Part shown: piece after piece, positions 10,916-27,382 of the stretch
Position numbering within the stretch: the stretch's first letter is position 1
Layout of the letters: each line of letters starts with the position of its first letter
Assembly: GCA_024372625.1 (NCBI GenBank)
Contig: CP099605.1
Location: 2,768,501-2,832,500, forward strand
Length of the DNA: 64,000 nucleotides
Direction: 5' to 3'
Source of the DNA: Comamonadaceae bacterium OTU4NAUVB1
GTDB lineage: Bacteria > Pseudomonadota > Gammaproteobacteria > Burkholderiales > Burkholderiaceae_C
Notes under the pieces: generated by a model
Told to the model about the DNA's origin: nothing
The model's database searches: none
The model's input: only the letters and a program-made list of their open reading frames with translations
Translations under genes and position numbers: made by a program

Positions 10916-11245
10916 ATGCCCGATTCCCAGCAACGCATCGACGACCTCGTCAAGACCAACGACATCGTGCTCTTCATGAAGGGCAACGCCAGCTTCCCGA
11001 TGTGCGGCTTCTCCGGCCGCGCCATCCAGATCCTCAAGGCCATCGGCGTCGACACCAAGTCGCTCAAGACGGTCAACGTCCTGGACGACGCCGAGATCCG
11101 CCAGGGCATCAAGGAATACAGCAACTGGCCCACGATCCCGCAGCTCTACGTCAAGGGCGAGTTCATCGGCGGCTCGGACATCATGATGGAGATGTACGAG
11201 TCGGGCGAGCTGCAGCAGGTCGTCGTCGGCGGCGGCGCGGCCTGA
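10916..11245 (+). CDS. grxD: Monothiol glutaredoxin GrxD family
   Basis: Class II monothiol glutaredoxin that binds and hands over [2Fe-2S] clusters with glutathione. The signature CGFS begins at Cys30 in [10 protein letters not shown], the glutathione-binding [13 protein letters not shown] segment follows and GGSDI completes the site. At 109 residues it has the single-domain length of bacterial GrxD. It follows prmC by 36 bases and may be co-transcribed with the release-factor genes. Confidence 0.95.
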   Translation: MPDSQQRIDDLVKTNDIVLFMKGNASFPMCGFSGRAIQILKAIGVDTKSLKTVNVLDDAEIRQGIKEYSNWPTIPQLYVKGEFIGGSDIMMEMYESGELQQVVVGGGAA

Positions 11246-11284
11246 GCGGCCGCCCGGCGCCGGCCGGGCCCGCGGCATCCCCCC

Positions 11285-11325
11285 GTGCCCGGCCGGGCCC
11301 CGCGGACGTTCCGGGGGCCGGGCAC
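11285..11325 (+). repeat. GC-rich inverted repeat between grxD and the CorC-family gene
   Basis: GTGCCCGGCC (11285-11294) is exactly inverted in GGCCGGGCAC (11316-11325), with a 21-base loop. A pyrimidine-rich stretch CCCCTTTCCTTCTCCC follows shortly before the next gene. It may terminate or attenuate transcription from grxD; the lack of a clean T-run makes this uncertain. Confidence 0.4.
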
Positions 11326-11348
11326 GCGCCGGCCCCTTTCCTTCTCCC

Positions 11349-12635
11349 ATGAGCCTGATCCAGAGCCTGCTGCTCATCGCGGCGCTGATCGTCACGAGCG
11401 CCTTCTTCTCGCTCGCGGAGATCACGCTCGCGGCCTCGCGCCGCCTGCGGCTGCGCCAGATGGCCGACGAGGGCGACGCGCGCGCCGAGCGCGTGCTGCG
11501 CGTGCAGGAGCAGCCCGGGCACTACTTCACCGTCGTGCAGATCGGCCTGAACGCGGTCGCCATCCTCGGCGGCGTGGTCGGCGAAGGCGCCCTGAGCCCG
11601 TACTTCGCGCGCCTCTTCGCGCTGTGGCTGAGTCCCGAGACCGCCGCCGGCGCGGCCTTCGCGGCCTCCTTCGTCACCATCATCTCGGTCTTCCTGGTGT
11701 TCGCCGACCTGTTCCCCAAGCGCCTGGGCATGAGCGAGCCGGAGCGGCTGGCGGTGCGCATGGTGGGACCGATGCAGGTGCTCATCACCACCTTCAAGCC
11801 GCTGGTGTGGCTGTTCACGCGCAGCACCGACGGCCTCTTCAAGCTGATGGGACTGCCGCTGCACCGCGTCGAGCAGATCACCTCGGCCGACATCCTCGCC
11901 ATGACCGAGGCCGGTGCGCGCGCGGGCGTGCTGGCGCTGCGCGAGCAGCAGGTGATCGCCAACGTCTTCGAACTCGACACGCGGCTGGTCAGCAGCGTCA
12001 TGACGCCGCGCGAACGCGTCGCCTGGTTCTTCGACGACGACCCGGAGTCGGTGCTGCGCGCGCGCATCGTGGCCGAGCCCTTTTCCGCCTACCCGGTGTG
12101 CGACGGCGACATCGACCACGTGCTGGGCTACGTGGATGCCAAGGACATGTTCCAGCGCGTGCTCAGTGGCCAGCCGCTCGCGCTGGACCAGGGGGTGCCA
12201 TTGCACAAGGCGCTGGTGGTGCCCGACCGGCTGTCGCTCACCGAGGTGCTGGAGCAGTTCCGCCAGGCCCGCGAGGATTTCGCCATCGTCGTCAACGAAT
12301 ACAGCCTGGTGGTGGGCGTGATCACCCTGAACGACGTCATGAGCACCGTGATGGGCGACCTGGTCGGCCCGCAGGACGAGGAGCCGCAGATCGTGCGGCG
12401 CGACGAGCGCTCCTGGCTGATCGACGGCGTGACGCCGATCCAGGACGTGCTGCGCGCGCTGGAGATCGACGCCCTGCCCCACCCCGACGAGTACGAGACC
12501 CTCGCGGGCTTCCTGATGACGATGCTGCGCCGCGTGCCCAAGCGCACCGACAGCGTGACCTGCGCCGGCCACACCTTCGAGGTGATGGACGTCGACAGCC
12601 ATCGGATCGATCAGGTCATGGCGACCCGGCTCTGA
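11349..12635 (+). CDS. CNNM/CBS/CorC-domain membrane protein (hemolysin family, YtfL/CorC type)
   Basis: Polytopic membrane protein with an N-terminal CNNM (DUF21) region (residues 1-190, four hydrophobic stretches with [16 protein letters not shown] and [11 protein letters not shown]). A pair of CBS nucleotide-binding domains (about 210-340) with [11 protein letters not shown] follows, then a C-terminal CorC_HlyC domain with [17 protein letters not shown]. Family members act in Mg2+/Co2+ efflux or membrane integrity; the hemolysin name is historical. The 428-residue length is normal. No clear ribosome-binding site precedes the ATG, only a pyrimidine-rich stretch. Confidence 0.88.
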   Translation: MSLIQSLLLIAALIVTSAFFSLAEITLAASRRLRLRQMADEGDARAERVLRVQEQPGHYFTVVQIGLNAVAILGGVVGEGALSPYFARLFALWLSPETAAGAAFAASFVTIISVFLVFADLFPKRLGMSEPERLAVRMVGPMQVLITTFKPLVWLFTRSTDGLFKLMGLPLHRVEQITSADILAMTEAGARAGVLALREQQVIANVFELDTRLVSSVMTPRERVAWFFDDDPESVLRARIVAEPFSAYPVCDGDIDHVLGYVDAKDMFQRVLSGQPLALDQGVPLHKALVVPDRLSLTEVLEQFRQAREDFAIVVNEYSLVVGVITLNDVMSTVMGDLVGPQDEEPQIVRRDERSWLIDGVTPIQDVLRALEIDALPHPDEYETLAGFLMTMLRRVPKRTDSVTCAGHTFEVMDVDSHRIDQVMATRL

Positions 12636-12641
12636 CGGGCC

Positions 12642-13289
12642 TCAGGCGTCGGCGCGGTCCTTGAATTGCCAGAGGCGCTGATTGGCGAAGACGGCATCGG
12701 GGTACGGCGCGCGGCCACGGCTGCCGTTGTAGCGCCCGAGCGTGAGGAAGAGATCGCCGCGCTCGCGGTCGAGGTAGTGGCGCAGGATGACGCAGCCGAA
12801 GCGCAGGTTGGTCTGCATGTGGAAGAGCTTGGCCGGGTCGGCGTCGCCGATCACGCGGGTCCAGAACGGCATGACCTGCATGTAGCCGCGCGCGCCGGCG
12901 CTGGAGACGGCGAACTTGCGGAAGTTGCTCTCGACCTGCACCAGCCCCAGCACCAGGCTCACGTCGAGCCCGGAACGCTTGGCCTCGTACCAGGCGGTCT
13001 GCAGGAATTCGATCCGCGTCGCCGCGTCGGGCAGCTTCTTCTTCAGGCGCTCGCTCATCTCGCCGAGCCAGCGCAAATGCGCGAGCCGTGCCTCGGTGCT
13101 GGCGAACTCGGGCACCGGCGGCGCGTTGTTGCGGACCGCCGAACTCAGCGCCGTGCGCACCGAGTCGATCAGCGGCTCCTCGATCTGCGCACCGGCCCGG
13201 GCCTGCCGCGGCAGCGCCGCCAGCCACGGCGCCAGGACCGCGCCGGCCGCGCCGCCGAGGCACTGGCGCCGCGACGGCCCCGGGCTCAT
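12642..13289 (-). CDS. Lytic transglycosylase, SLT domain
   Basis: Peptidoglycan-cleaving enzyme, predicted to be exported. The SLT domain covers about residues 90-200. The catalytic glutamate lies in [10 protein letters not shown] and is followed by [13 protein letters not shown], the family signature. Residues 1-32 are an export signal with SRRQCLGG, a twin-arginine-like pattern, and a cut near RQARA; a Tat route is possible but unproven. The ATG overlaps the proS stop (ATGA), so the 215-residue product is probably translated with ProS. The open frame runs further upstream into proS but has no meaning there. Confidence 0.88.
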   Translation of the reverse strand: MSPGPSRRQCLGGAAGAVLAPWLAALPRQARAGAQIEEPLIDSVRTALSSAVRNNAPPVPEFASTEARLAHLRWLGEMSERLKKKLPDAATRIEFLQTAWYEAKRSGLDVSLVLGLVQVESNFRKFAVSSAGARGYMQVMPFWTRVIGDADPAKLFHMQTNLRFGCVILRHYLDRERGDLFLTLGRYNGSRGRAPYPDAVFANQRLWQFKDRADA

Positions 13290-15034
13290 TTCGCGCCGAG
13301 CCGCTTCTCGATGAAGCTGGCGATCGCGGCGACCGGCACCTTGGTCGCGGCGGTGTCGCGGCGGCCCTGGTACTCGACCTCGCCCTCCTTCAGCCCCCGG
13401 TCGGAGAGCACCACGCGATGCGGCACGCCAATGAGTTCCCAGTCGGCGAACATCGCGCCCGGGCGCTCGCCCCGGTCGTCGAGCAGGACGTCGACACCGG
13501 CCGCGCGCAGTTGCTCGTAGAGCGATTCGGCCGCGGCCTTGACCTCGGCGCTGCGGTCCATGCCGATCGGGCAGACCACCACCGTGAACGGCGCGATGGC
13601 GTCGGGCCAGACGATGCCGCGCTCGTCGTGGTTCTGTTCGATGGCGGCCGCCGGCAACCGGGTGATGCCGATGCCGTAGCAACCCATCTCCAGGAACTGC
13701 GGCTTGCCGCCCTCGTCGAGAAAGGTGGCGCCCATCGGCTTGCTGTACTTGGTGCCCAGGTAGAACACGTGGCCCACCTCAATGCCGCGTTCGATGGCCA
13801 GCACCCCCAGGCCGTCCGGCGAGGCGTCGCCGGCGACCACGTTGCGCAGGTCGGCCACGAGGTCGGGCTCGGGCAGGTCCCGGCCCCAGTTGACGCCGGT
13901 GACGTGGACGTCGGGTTCGTTGGCGCCGCAGACCCAGTCGGCCATGACGGCGACCTCGCGGTCGGCCACCACCTTCACCGGCCGGACCAGGTCCAGCGGG
14001 CCGAGGTAACCGGGCCGGCAACCGAAATGGTCCTCGATCTCCGCCGTCGTCGCGAAGCGGAAACCCTGGTCGAGACCGGGCAGCTTGCCGACCTTGATCT
14101 CGTTCATGTCGTGGTCGCCGCGCAGCAGCAGCAGCCAGACCTGCGCGCCCGCCGCGTTGCCGGCGGCGTCGAGCCTGTCGGTGGCGAGCACCAGCGACTT
14201 CACGGTGGCCGCGAGCGGCACACCCAGCAGTTCGGCGACGTCGGCGCAGGTGCTCTTGCCCGGCGTCGGCGTCTTCGAGCGCGGCTGCGTCGCCGCGCCG
14301 CGCGGCCCGGTGGGCGCCAGCGCCTCGGCCTTCTCCATGTTGGCGGCGTAGTCGCTGTCCGGGCAATAGACGATGGCGTCCTCGCCGGTCGCGGCGATGA
14401 CCTGGAACTCCTCGCTCAGGTCGCCGCCGATGGCGCCGCTGTCGGCCGCCACGGCGCGGTAGCGCAGTCCGAAGCGGTCGAAGATGCGGCGGTAGGCCTG
14501 CGCCATGACCTGATAGCTGGCCTTGGCGGCGTCCGGACTGCGGTCGAAGCTGTAGGCGTCCTTCATGATGAATTCGCGCCCGCGCATCAGGCCGAAGCGC
14601 GGCCGGCGCTCGTCGCGGAACTTGGTCTGGATCTGGTAGAAATTCCTCGGCAACTGCTTGTAGCTGCGGAATTCCTGGCGCGCGATGTCGGTGACGACCT
14701 CCTCGCTGGTGGGCTGCACGACGAAGTCACGGTCGTGGCGGTCCTTGATGCGCAGCAGTTCCGGACCCATGGCCTCGAAGCGGCCGGTCTCCTGCCACAG
14801 CTCGGCCGGCTGGATCACCGGCATGGTGAGCTCGACGGCGCCGGCGCGGTCCATCTCCTCGCGCACGATGGCCTCCACCTTGCGGATCACGCGCAGGCCC
14901 ATGGGCATGTACGTGTAGACGCCCGCGCCGAGCTTCTTGATCATGCCGGCGCGCATCATGAGGCGATGGCTCGCGACCTCGGCGTCGGCCGGTGCTTCCT
15001 TCAGGGTGGAGACAAAGAAACGGGAAGCTTTCAT
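13286..15034 (-). CDS. proS: Prolyl-tRNA synthetase (bacterial type with editing domain)
   Basis: Charges tRNA-Pro; a tRNA-Pro gene lies at 20576-20652. Class II motifs are visible: motif 2 in [17 protein letters not shown] and motif 3 in [18 protein letters not shown]. Between them is the YbaK-like insertion domain ([20 protein letters not shown] to about residue 380) that edits Ala-tRNA-Pro. A C-terminal anticodon-binding domain completes the 582 residues, the usual length. I chose the ATG at 15034 because [15 protein letters not shown] is the family N-terminus; the frame stays open upstream to 15199. Confidence 0.96.
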   Translation of the reverse strand: MKASRFFVSTLKEAPADAEVASHRLMMRAGMIKKLGAGVYTYMPMGLRVIRKVEAIVREEMDRAGAVELTMPVIQPAELWQETGRFEAMGPELLRIKDRHDRDFVVQPTSEEVVTDIARQEFRSYKQLPRNFYQIQTKFRDERRPRFGLMRGREFIMKDAYSFDRSPDAAKASYQVMAQAYRRIFDRFGLRYRAVAADSGAIGGDLSEEFQVIAATGEDAIVYCPDSDYAANMEKAEALAPTGPRGAATQPRSKTPTPGKSTCADVAELLGVPLAATVKSLVLATDRLDAAGNAAGAQVWLLLLRGDHDMNEIKVGKLPGLDQGFRFATTAEIEDHFGCRPGYLGPLDLVRPVKVVADREVAVMADWVCGANEPDVHVTGVNWGRDLPEPDLVADLRNVVAGDASPDGLGVLAIERGIEVGHVFYLGTKYSKPMGATFLDEGGKPQFLEMGCYGIGITRLPAAAIEQNHDERGIVWPDAIAPFTVVVCPIGMDRSAEVKAAAESLYEQLRAAGVDVLLDDRGERPGAMFADWELIGVPHRVVLSDRGLKEGEVEYQGRRDTAATKVPVAAIASFIEKRLGAK

Positions 15035-15225
15035 CGATCGCGTTCGGAAAAAGAGGAGGGAGGAAAGCGTCGCGACGGGGATTCCGGGACCTGCGACCGG
15101 GCGGCGGAGACCCGACCTTCCCGGACCGCACCGATGGCACGACGGTGGGTTCACTGCCGACGAGACAGGCCACGAATGTGGCCCGGCATGCATAATCAAA
15201 GCAGTTTAAAAATTGGGGTTTGATT

Positions 15226-15906
15226 ATGCTCGACCGTGACGGCTTCAGGCCCAACGTCGGCATCATCCTGCTCAACCAGAGAAACCAGGTTTTCTGGGGC
15301 AAACGCATCCGAACCCACTCCTGGCAGTTTCCGCAAGGCGGCATCGACCGTGGCGAGAGTCCCGAACAGGCCATGTTCCGGGAACTGCATGAAGAGGTGG
15401 GGCTCCATCCGGAGCACGTGCGGATCATGGCCCGTACCCGCGACTGGTTGCGCTACGAGGTGCCGGATCGCTTCATCCGACGCGACGCACGTGGCCACTA
15501 CAAGGGCCAGAAGCAGATCTGGTATCTGCTGCAGCTGGTCGGCCACGACTGGGATTTGAACCTGCGCGCCACCGACCATCCGGAATTCGACGCCTGGCGC
15601 TGGCACGACTACTGGGTGCCGCTCGACGTCGTGGTGGAGTTCAAGCGCGGTGTCTACGAGATGGCATTGACCGAGCTGTCGCGCTACCTGCCCCGCCAGG
15701 ATTTCCGCAACCGCTTCATGCGCGTCAATCCGCGTGGACGCGAGTTAGACCGGTTCGCGCCCGCGAACGGTCTGGACCCGCATTTCGACCTGCCTCCGGG
15801 CGCCACCTTCGACCCGGATCCCAATGCCAGCATTCCACATCCCGCCAACGATCCGCCACCCCTCGCCGCGTCCGCCGATGCGTTCGGCACGCCCGACGAC
15901 CGCTAG
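15226..15906 (+). CDS. rppH: RNA pyrophosphohydrolase RppH
   Basis: Removes pyrophosphate from 5'-triphosphorylated mRNA and so starts RNase E-dependent decay. The Nudix box is complete: Gly38, Glu44, Arg52-Glu53, Glu56-Glu57 and Gly59 in [17 protein letters not shown] and what follows. The N-terminus [15 protein letters not shown] is diagnostic of RppH rather than other Nudix enzymes. The ATG at 15226 fits this; an in-frame TTG at 15220 also exists. The 226-residue product has a Pro-rich tail after about residue 170, typical of betaproteobacterial forms. It is divergent from proS. Confidence 0.95.
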   Translation: MLDRDGFRPNVGIILLNQRNQVFWGKRIRTHSWQFPQGGIDRGESPEQAMFRELHEEVGLHPEHVRIMARTRDWLRYEVPDRFIRRDARGHYKGQKQIWYLLQLVGHDWDLNLRATDHPEFDAWRWHDYWVPLDVVVEFKRGVYEMALTELSRYLPRQDFRNRFMRVNPRGRELDRFAPANGLDPHFDLPPGATFDPDPNASIPHPANDPPPLAASADAFGTPDDR

Positions 15907-16405
15907 GACCCGTCGCCTCGCGACGACCCTGCTGGCCATCGGCCTGGCTTGCGCGGCCGGTGGTGCTACGGCACAGCTCTTCGGCAACACCGACTGGCAG
16001 GAAAGTCCGGCCCCGCCGCCGCCCGCCTTCGATGTCGACCGGCTGGTGCCGATCGGCATGCCGGGCTACATGACGCTCGAGTTCGGCGTCGATCCCGCGA
16101 CGATCGTCGTCACGCCCGACGGCGTCGTGCGCTACGTGGTCGTGGCACGCAATCCGGCGGGCGGCGCGGTCAACGCGTTCTACGAAGGCGTGCGCTGCGC
16201 CACGGAGCAGATGAAGGGCTATGCGCGTTCGAGCGGCGGCGGCTGGGAGGCGGTGGCCGACCCGCAATGGAAATCCTTCCGCGCGATGAATTCGAGCTAC
16301 ACCCGGGCGCTCGCCCAGCAGGCGTTGTGCCGGGGCGGGGTGCCGCGCAGTTCGGTGGCACTCATGATCGGTCGCCTGAAGAACCCGGTCCGAGAGACGG
16401 ACTGA
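15878..16405 (+). CDS. CNP1-like family protein
   Basis: Predicted exported protein of the CNP1-like (cryptic neisserial protein 1) family, function unknown. Residues 1-34 form a signal peptide with [16 protein letters not shown] and a cut near ATAQ. The mature part has [20 protein letters not shown] and a later Cys in ALCRGG, which may form a disulfide. The ATG at 15878 is chosen since it gives the best signal peptide; the frame opens at 15824. Either start overlaps the end of rppH, so coupling is likely. Confidence 0.8.
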   Translation: MRSARPTTARTRRLATTLLAIGLACAAGGATAQLFGNTDWQESPAPPPPAFDVDRLVPIGMPGYMTLEFGVDPATIVVTPDGVVRYVVVARNPAGGAVNAFYEGVRCATEQMKGYARSSGGGWEAVADPQWKSFRAMNSSYTRALAQQALCRGGVPRSSVALMIGRLKNPVRETD

Positions 16406-16438
16406 TCGGGCGCGCCGCGGCACGCGCGTCGGCCTCGC

Positions 16439-18666
<2,228 letters not shown>

Positions 18667-18706
18667 CTACAAATGAGGTGCCGCACGGCGCGCGGCGAAA
18701 AACGAA

Positions 18707-18729
18707 GAAGCCCCGACCAGCGGGGCTTC
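18707..18729 (-). terminator. Intrinsic terminator after rpmA
   Basis: GAAGCCCCG (18707-18715) pairs with CGGGGCTTC (18721-18729) around a five-base loop. Read on the minus strand the stem is followed by TTCGTTTTTCG. It lies between rpmA and obgE, so it probably separates abundant ribosomal-protein mRNA from lower-level obgE-proB mRNA, with partial read-through. Confidence 0.75.
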
Positions 18730-18750
18730 GATCCGATCTGGACGACGCGC

Positions 18751-19020
18751 TCAGGCTTGTGCAGCCGCCGGCGTCACGCTGATCGTGTGCTTGTTCAGCG
18801 AACCCTTGAAGCCGAAGGACACATGGCCCTCGACCAGGGCGAACAGCGTGTGGTCCTTGCCCACGCCGACGTTCGCGCCGGGGTGGAACTGGGTGCCGCG
18901 CTGGCGCACGATGATCGAGCCCGCGCTGATCAGTTCGCCGCCGAACGCCTTCACGCCGAGCATCTTGGGCTTGGAATCGCGCCCGTTTCGCGTTGAGCCG
19001 CCGCCTTTTTTCTGTGCCAT
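18751..19020 (-). CDS. rpmA: 50S ribosomal protein L27
   Basis: Ribosomal protein whose N-terminal arm reaches toward the peptidyl-transferase centre. The start [19 protein letters not shown] and the following GVKAFGGE and [13 protein letters not shown] are the family signatures. The 89-residue length is normal. There is no Firmicute-type cleavable N-terminal extension. It lies 15 bases after rplU. Confidence 0.97.
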   Translation of the reverse strand: MAQKKGGGSTRNGRDSKPKMLGVKAFGGELISAGSIIVRQRGTQFHPGANVGVGKDHTLFALVEGHVSFGFKGSLNKHTISVTPAAAQA

Positions 19021-19035
19021 GGTGTGAGCTCCTGC

Positions 19036-19347
19036 TTAACCGGCGATCGCGCCGATTTGCAGTTCGGTGAACTGCTGGCGATGGCCTTGACGTTTCTGAT
19101 AATGCTTGCGACGGCGCATCTTGAAGATGTGCACCTTGTCGTGCAAGCCGTGGGACAGCACCGTGGCTGTGACCGTTGCGCCGGACACCAGGGGCGTGCC
19201 GATCTTGATGTCCGAGCCGTTGCCGACTGCGAGGATCTGATCGATCACGATTTCCTGGCCTACGTCCGCAGCAATCTGTTCTACTTTAATTTTTTCGCCG
19301 GCGGCAACGCGATACTGCTTGCCTCCGGTTTTTATGACCGCGTACAT
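19036..19347 (-). CDS. rplU: 50S ribosomal protein L21
   Basis: Binds 23S rRNA in the large subunit. The 103-residue protein starts [14 protein letters not shown] and ends with the conserved [16 protein letters not shown] region, which contacts rRNA. The ATG at 19347 has AAGAGG six bases upstream on the minus strand; the frame remains open much further upstream but that sequence is antisense to ispB. It heads the rplU-rpmA-obgE-proB operon. Confidence 0.97.
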   Translation of the reverse strand: MYAVIKTGGKQYRVAAGEKIKVEQIAADVGQEIVIDQILAVGNGSDIKIGTPLVSGATVTATVLSHGLHDKVHIFKMRRRKHYQKRQGHRQQFTELQIGAIAG

Positions 19348-19397
19348 GTTGACCTCTTGGGGGAAATGGTTCCGCGGCGAATTCCGCAGAGCCCAAG

Positions 19398-19403
19398 ATT
19401 CTA
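19398..19403 (-). promoter_or_regulatory. Predicted -10 box of the rplU operon
   Basis: TAGAAT on the minus strand, about 50 bases before the rplU ATG. It is divergent from the ispB -10 box at 19468. No strong -35 box was seen. Confidence 0.45.
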
Positions 19404-19467
19404 GCATGTGATGGGTCCCGCCGGCTTGCGCCCGGTCCGCTCCGGGAGCCGGACGCATCGCGCTCTT

Positions 19468-19473
19468 TATAAT
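19468..19473 (+). promoter_or_regulatory. Predicted -10 box of ispB
   Basis: A perfect TATAAT in CTCTTTATAATCGACG, giving a leader of roughly 55 bases before the TTG start of ispB. The -35 region is GC-rich and not convincing. Confidence 0.5.
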
Positions 19474-19533
19474 CGACGCGTTCTGGCCGTTCGCGCCGGC
19501 ATCCCTCCTTCGCCGTACCCAGGCGCCCTCGTT

Positions 19534-20526
19534 TTGCCAGTTTCCGATACCGACAACTCCTCCACCGCCGCCATCCTCGGCCTCATCGCCGACGACATGG
19601 GGCAGGTCGATCGCGTGATCTCCGAACGGCTCGACACCGGCGTGCCCCTGGTCAGCGAGGTGTCGCGCTACATCATCTCGGCCGGCGGCAAGCGTCTGCG
19701 TCCGGCGCTGCTGCTGCTCATGAGCGGCGCGCTGGGCTACATCGGCGCGCAGCGCTTCAACATCGCGGCGGTGGTGGAATTCATCCATACGGCCTCGCTG
19801 CTGCACGACGATGTCGTCGACGAATCGACGCTGCGCCGCGGCCGGCCGACCGCCAACGAATCCTTCGGCAACCCCGCCAGCGTGCTGGTGGGCGACTTCC
19901 TGCATTCGCGCGCCTTTCAGATGATGGTCGACTGCAACGACATGCGCGTGATGCAGATCCTGGCGGATGCGACCAACGTCATCGCCGAGGGCGAGGTGCT
20001 GCAGCTCATGAACATGCACGACGCCTCGCTCGACGAGGAGGCCTACCTGCGCGTGATCCGCTCCAAGACGGCGAAGCTGTTCGAGGCCAGCACCCGCGTG
20101 GCCGCCGTGCTGGCCAAGGCGTCGCCCGAGATCGAGGAAGCCTGCGGCACCTACGGCCAGGCGCTGGGCACGGCCTTCCAGGTGATCGACGACGTGCTCG
20201 ACTATGCCGGCGACGCGAGCGAGACCGGCAAGAACCTCGGGGACGACCTGCGCGAGGGCAAGACCACCCTGCCGCTCATCCTCGCCATGCAGCGCGCCGA
20301 CGCCGAGGAGGGCGGGCTCATCCGCAAGGCGATCGAGGCCGGCGACGCCACGCAACTCGAGCGCATCGTCGAGATCGTGCGTGCCACCGGCGCGCTCGAT
20401 GCCACGCGCGCGGCCGCCGCGGCCGAGGCGCAGCGCGCGATCGACGCGTTGACCGGACTGCCCAGGAATTCGTACACGCAAGGTTTGCTACAATTGGCGG
20501 CTCAGCTGCTTGAGCGCCGCGCCTGA
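19534..20526 (+). CDS. ispB: Octaprenyl diphosphate synthase (polyprenyl synthetase)
   Basis: Makes the long isoprenoid side chain of ubiquinone from farnesyl and isopentenyl diphosphate. The first aspartate-rich motif is [18 protein letters not shown] and the second is [21 protein letters not shown] binds the substrate diphosphate. The start is taken as the TTG at 19534, which gives a family-like N-terminus PVSDTDNS and 330 residues. The frame is open from 19408, but that would include the promoter. It is divergent from rplU and followed by tRNA-Pro. Confidence 0.92.
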   Translation: MPVSDTDNSSTAAILGLIADDMGQVDRVISERLDTGVPLVSEVSRYIISAGGKRLRPALLLLMSGALGYIGAQRFNIAAVVEFIHTASLLHDDVVDESTLRRGRPTANESFGNPASVLVGDFLHSRAFQMMVDCNDMRVMQILADATNVIAEGEVLQLMNMHDASLDEEAYLRVIRSKTAKLFEASTRVAAVLAKASPEIEEACGTYGQALGTAFQVIDDVLDYAGDASETGKNLGDDLREGKTTLPLILAMQRADAEEGGLIRKAIEAGDATQLERIVEIVRATGALDATRAAAAAEAQRAIDALTGLPRNSYTQGLLQLAAQLLERRA

Positions 20527-20575
20527 TCGGTCTTCCGTTGCGGAAGCGCGATGCGGCCCTCTCGCGAGACACCAT

Positions 20576-20652
20576 CGGGGTGTAGCTTAGCCTGGTAGAG
20601 CGCTACGTTCGGGACGTAGAGGCCGGAGGTTCGAATCCTCTCACCCCGACCA
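20576..20652 (+). tRNA. tRNA-Pro (CGG)
   Basis: 77 bases with an encoded CCA end. The acceptor stem CGGGGTG pairs with CACCCCG and the anticodon stem CTACG with CGTAG. The seven-base loop TTCGGGA places CGG at positions 34-36, decoding CCG. The T-loop is TTCGAAT. A possible -10 box TACAAT lies at 20489-20494 inside the end of ispB; otherwise it may be transcribed with ispB. Confidence 0.97.
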
Positions 20653-20660
20653 AGAAATCG

Positions 20661-20693
20661 AAAAGCCCAAGTGGATCGCACTTGGGCTTTTTT
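20661..20693 (+). terminator. Intrinsic terminator after tRNA-Pro
   Basis: AAAAGCCCAAGT pairs with ACTTGGGCTTTT around a short loop, with a T-run after it. It also has an A-run upstream and could stop transcripts of the convergent chpA gene on the minus strand. Confidence 0.85.
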
Positions 20694-20705
20694 CGTTTCA
20701 GGACC

Positions 20706-24928
<4,223 letters not shown>

Positions 24929-24932
<4 letters not shown>

Positions 24933-26422
24933 GCGATCTTGAAGCGCGCGACCGACAGGCGCAGCTCCTCGGCCATGTGGGAGAGTTCGCGCACCTGCTT
25001 CGCGGTGGTGCGCGTGCCGTCGCCGGTCTGCTCGGTGACGGCGAAGATGTGCTGGATGTTGGCCGCCACGACGTTGGCCGACGCCGCCTCGTGCGAGGCC
25101 GAGCGCGTGATCTGCTCGATCAGCTCGGCCAGCCGGCGCGAGACGCGGTCGATCTCCGACAGCGCCGTGCCGGCATGGTCGGACAGCCGCGCGCCCTCGA
25201 CCACGCCCTGCGTCGAGCGCTCCATGGCGCCGACGGCGTCCTGCATGTCGGTCTGGATGGCGCGCACCAGCGCCGCGATCTGGCGCGTGGCGTCGGCCGA
25301 ACGCTCGGCCAGGCGCTGGACCTCCTCGGCCACCACCGAGAAGCCGCGTCCGGACTCGCCCGCCGACGTCGCCTGGATCGCGGCATTGAGCGCCAGCACG
25401 TTGGTCTGCTCGGTGATGTCGGAGATCAGCTCGGTGATCTCGCCGATCTCCTGCGAGGATTCGCCCAGGCGCTTCAGGCGCTTGGCGGTGTCCTGGATCT
25501 GGTCGCGGATCGCGTTCATGCCGCCGATGGCGTCCTCCACCGCCCGCAGGCCGGACGAGGCGGCCTGCAGCGACTGGCGCGCCACCGTGGCCGATTCCTG
25601 CGACTGGGAGGCCACCTCGTTGATGCGCTCGGCCATCGTCAGCACCGCCTGGCCGGTCTCGCGGATCTCGCGCAGCTGTTCGGTCGACGCGGCCAGCAGC
25701 TCGGTCGACGTGCTCTCGACCTGGGAGGTGGTCTCGGCGACGCGGCCGGCCGTGTTCTGCACGTTGCTCACCAGCAGGCGCAGTTCCTCGACGGTGTAGT
25801 TGACCGAATCGGCGATGGCGCCGGTGATGTCCTCGGTGACGGTGGCCTGCTGCGTGAGGTCGCCCTCGGCCACCATCTGCAGCTCGTTCATGAGACGCAG
25901 GATGGCGGCCTGGTTGGCGGCGTTGACGCGGCTGGCCTCCTCGCCCAGGCGCTCGGCCTCGGAGCGGGTGCGCTCGGTGGTCGCGATCCGCTCGCGCCCG
26001 GCGCGCGCCTGCGAGAAACCGGCGGTGGCGGCCATGGCGAGCGCAACCAGCGGCAGCAGCCCGAGGCCGGCGACCGTGGCCAGGTCCAGGCCGGTGCGCG
26101 CGGCGTGCAGCAGCAGGAAGCCGGTGACCACCAGCAGCAGCAGCACCGCGACGGCCAGCGCGATGGCGAACGGACTGCGCGTGCGCGCCGTGGCGAAGTC
26201 GGGGCGCGCGTCCTTGCGCTCGGTCGCCGTGGTGTCGTCGTGCAGCACGCCGGACGACAGGATCGGGTCGCCAGCGGCGGTGGTGGTGGACGTCGCGACC
26301 GGGGCGCCGCCGGGGGCGTCGGCCGCGTGCGCGGGCGGGGACGGCGCCACGGGCGGGTTCGCAGGCGCGGGGTCGTTCGTCGGGTTCACGGTCGGTTCCT
26401 TGGGAAAGCGGTCGGTCGTCAT
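24929..26422 (-). CDS. pilJ: PilJ-type methyl-accepting chemotaxis protein lacking a periplasmic sensor domain
   Basis: Receptor of the Chp chemosensory cluster, about 497 residues. The signalling tip shows ITEQTNVLALNAAIQATSAG and GRGFSVVAEEVQRLAERS, the highly conserved MCP hairpin. Two membrane segments (about residues 84-106 and 116-136) are separated by only nine or so residues, so there is no room for the PilJ sensor domain found in the roughly 680-residue Pseudomonas protein. A Pro/Ala-rich cytoplasmic leader of about 80 residues precedes them. I chose the ATG at 26422, just after the pilI stop; a GTG at 26434 is the alternative. Confidence 0.87.
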
Positions 26423-26426
26423 GCGC

Positions 26427-26969
26427 TCAGACACCCACGCTCAGGAAGCGGGGGTACCGGGCGAGCGCCTGCAGGTCGAGCACCCGCCAGCGCAGGCCGG
26501 TCGCGTCGACGCAGCCGCGGGCGCGCCAGGCCGGCGTCTCGCCGGGCCCCGCGTCGGCCTCGCCGCCGGGCAGGGGCTCGAACAGGTCGGCGCCGCGCAG
26601 GCCGAGCACGCGGTCGACCTGCAGCGCGCAATTCACCTCGAAGCGCGAATGCAGCGCGATCAGGCGCGAGGGCGCGGCGGACGCGGCCTCCACCGGACGG
26701 CGCGGCGCGTGGGTCTCCTGGGGGTCGGCATCGGCCGCGATGAAGGCGTCCAGCCGCGCCACGCCGTAGAGGCCGCCGCGCAGGTTGGCCACGCCCAGGA
26801 ACCACGCCAGGGTGTGCGGCACCGGCTGCGGCACGGTCCAGGGAAAGATCTCCCCGGTGTCGCCGAGCGCCAGCAGGCAGTGGTGAGGTCCCGCCTCGAC
26901 GGCCAGCCAGGCGGCCGGCGCGGCGTCGGCGGCGGGAAGCGGGGCGCGGGTCGGGTCGCTGGAGGCCAT
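26427..26969 (-). CDS. pilI: CheW-like coupling protein PilI
   Basis: Adaptor that links the PilJ receptor to the ChpA kinase. The 180-residue product has one CheW-like domain: WFLGVANLRGGLYGVARL matches the core strand region, and LIALHSRFEVNCALQVDRVLGL the second half. The ATG at 26969 gives MASSDPTRAP and the expected length; the frame is open further upstream, where it overlaps pilH. It sits between the response regulators and the receptor in the usual pilGHIJ order. Confidence 0.85.
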   Translation of the reverse strand: MASSDPTRAPLPAADAAPAAWLAVEAGPHHCLLALGDTGEIFPWTVPQPVPHTLAWFLGVANLRGGLYGVARLDAFIAADADPQETHAPRRPVEAASAAPSRLIALHSRFEVNCALQVDRVLGLRGADLFEPLPGGEADAGPGETPAWRARGCVDATGLRWRVLDLQALARYPRFLSVGV

Positions 26970-27016
26970 GGGCGGGCGGTGGGGTTCGGGAGGAGCCGGT
27001 GGTCGGGATCGCGAAG

Positions 27017-27382
27017 TCAGCCCAGCGCGGCGATCTTGGCCAGCAGGCTGGCCGGATCGACCGGCTTGACGATGAAGTCGCGCGCGCCCTGGCGCAGGCC
27101 CCAGATGCGGTCGGTCTCCTGGCTCTTGCTCGTGCACAGGATGATCGGCACGGCCGAGTAGACCGGATCGCGCGCGAGGGAGCGCGCGAGCTGGAAACCG
27201 TTGCGCCCTGGCATGACCACGTCCAGCAGGATCAGATCGGGCCGCTGGCGGGCCAGGCAGGACATGGCGTCGTCGGCGCTGCCGGCCGTGCGCACCGAGA
27301 AGCCGTGGCCCTGCAGCAGGCGGGCGAGGAAGAGCGACTCGGTCTTCGAGTCGTCCACGACGAGGACGTCGCGCACCGGCAT
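27017..27382 (-). CDS. pilH: Response regulator PilH (single receiver domain)
   Basis: CheY-like receiver of the Chp system, 121 residues with no output domain. Acidic pocket residues Asp10 and Asp11 (VLVVDDSKTES), phospho-acceptor Asp54 (LILLDVVMPGRNG), a Thr/Ser at CTSKSQ and the Lys in FIVKPVDP are all present. The ATG shares one base with the pilG stop (TGATG). In Pseudomonas PilH opposes PilG in controlling pilus retraction; that role is transferred by order and similarity. Confidence 0.9.
   Translation of the reverse strand: MPVRDVLVVDDSKTESLFLARLLQGHGFSVRTAGSADDAMSCLARQRPDLILLDVVMPGRNGFQLARSLARDPVYSAVPIILCTSKSQETDRIWGLRQGARDFIVKPVDPASLLAKIAALG

Noticed and set aside
9830..11425. A long minus-strand open frame across prmC and grxD
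   Set aside because: It is antisense to well-identified genes and its translation is low in complexity without any motif.
26423..26434. GTG at 26434 as the pilJ start
   Set aside because: It would overlap pilI by eight bases with no better ribosome-binding site; the ATG at 26422 is simpler, though the GTG cannot be excluded.
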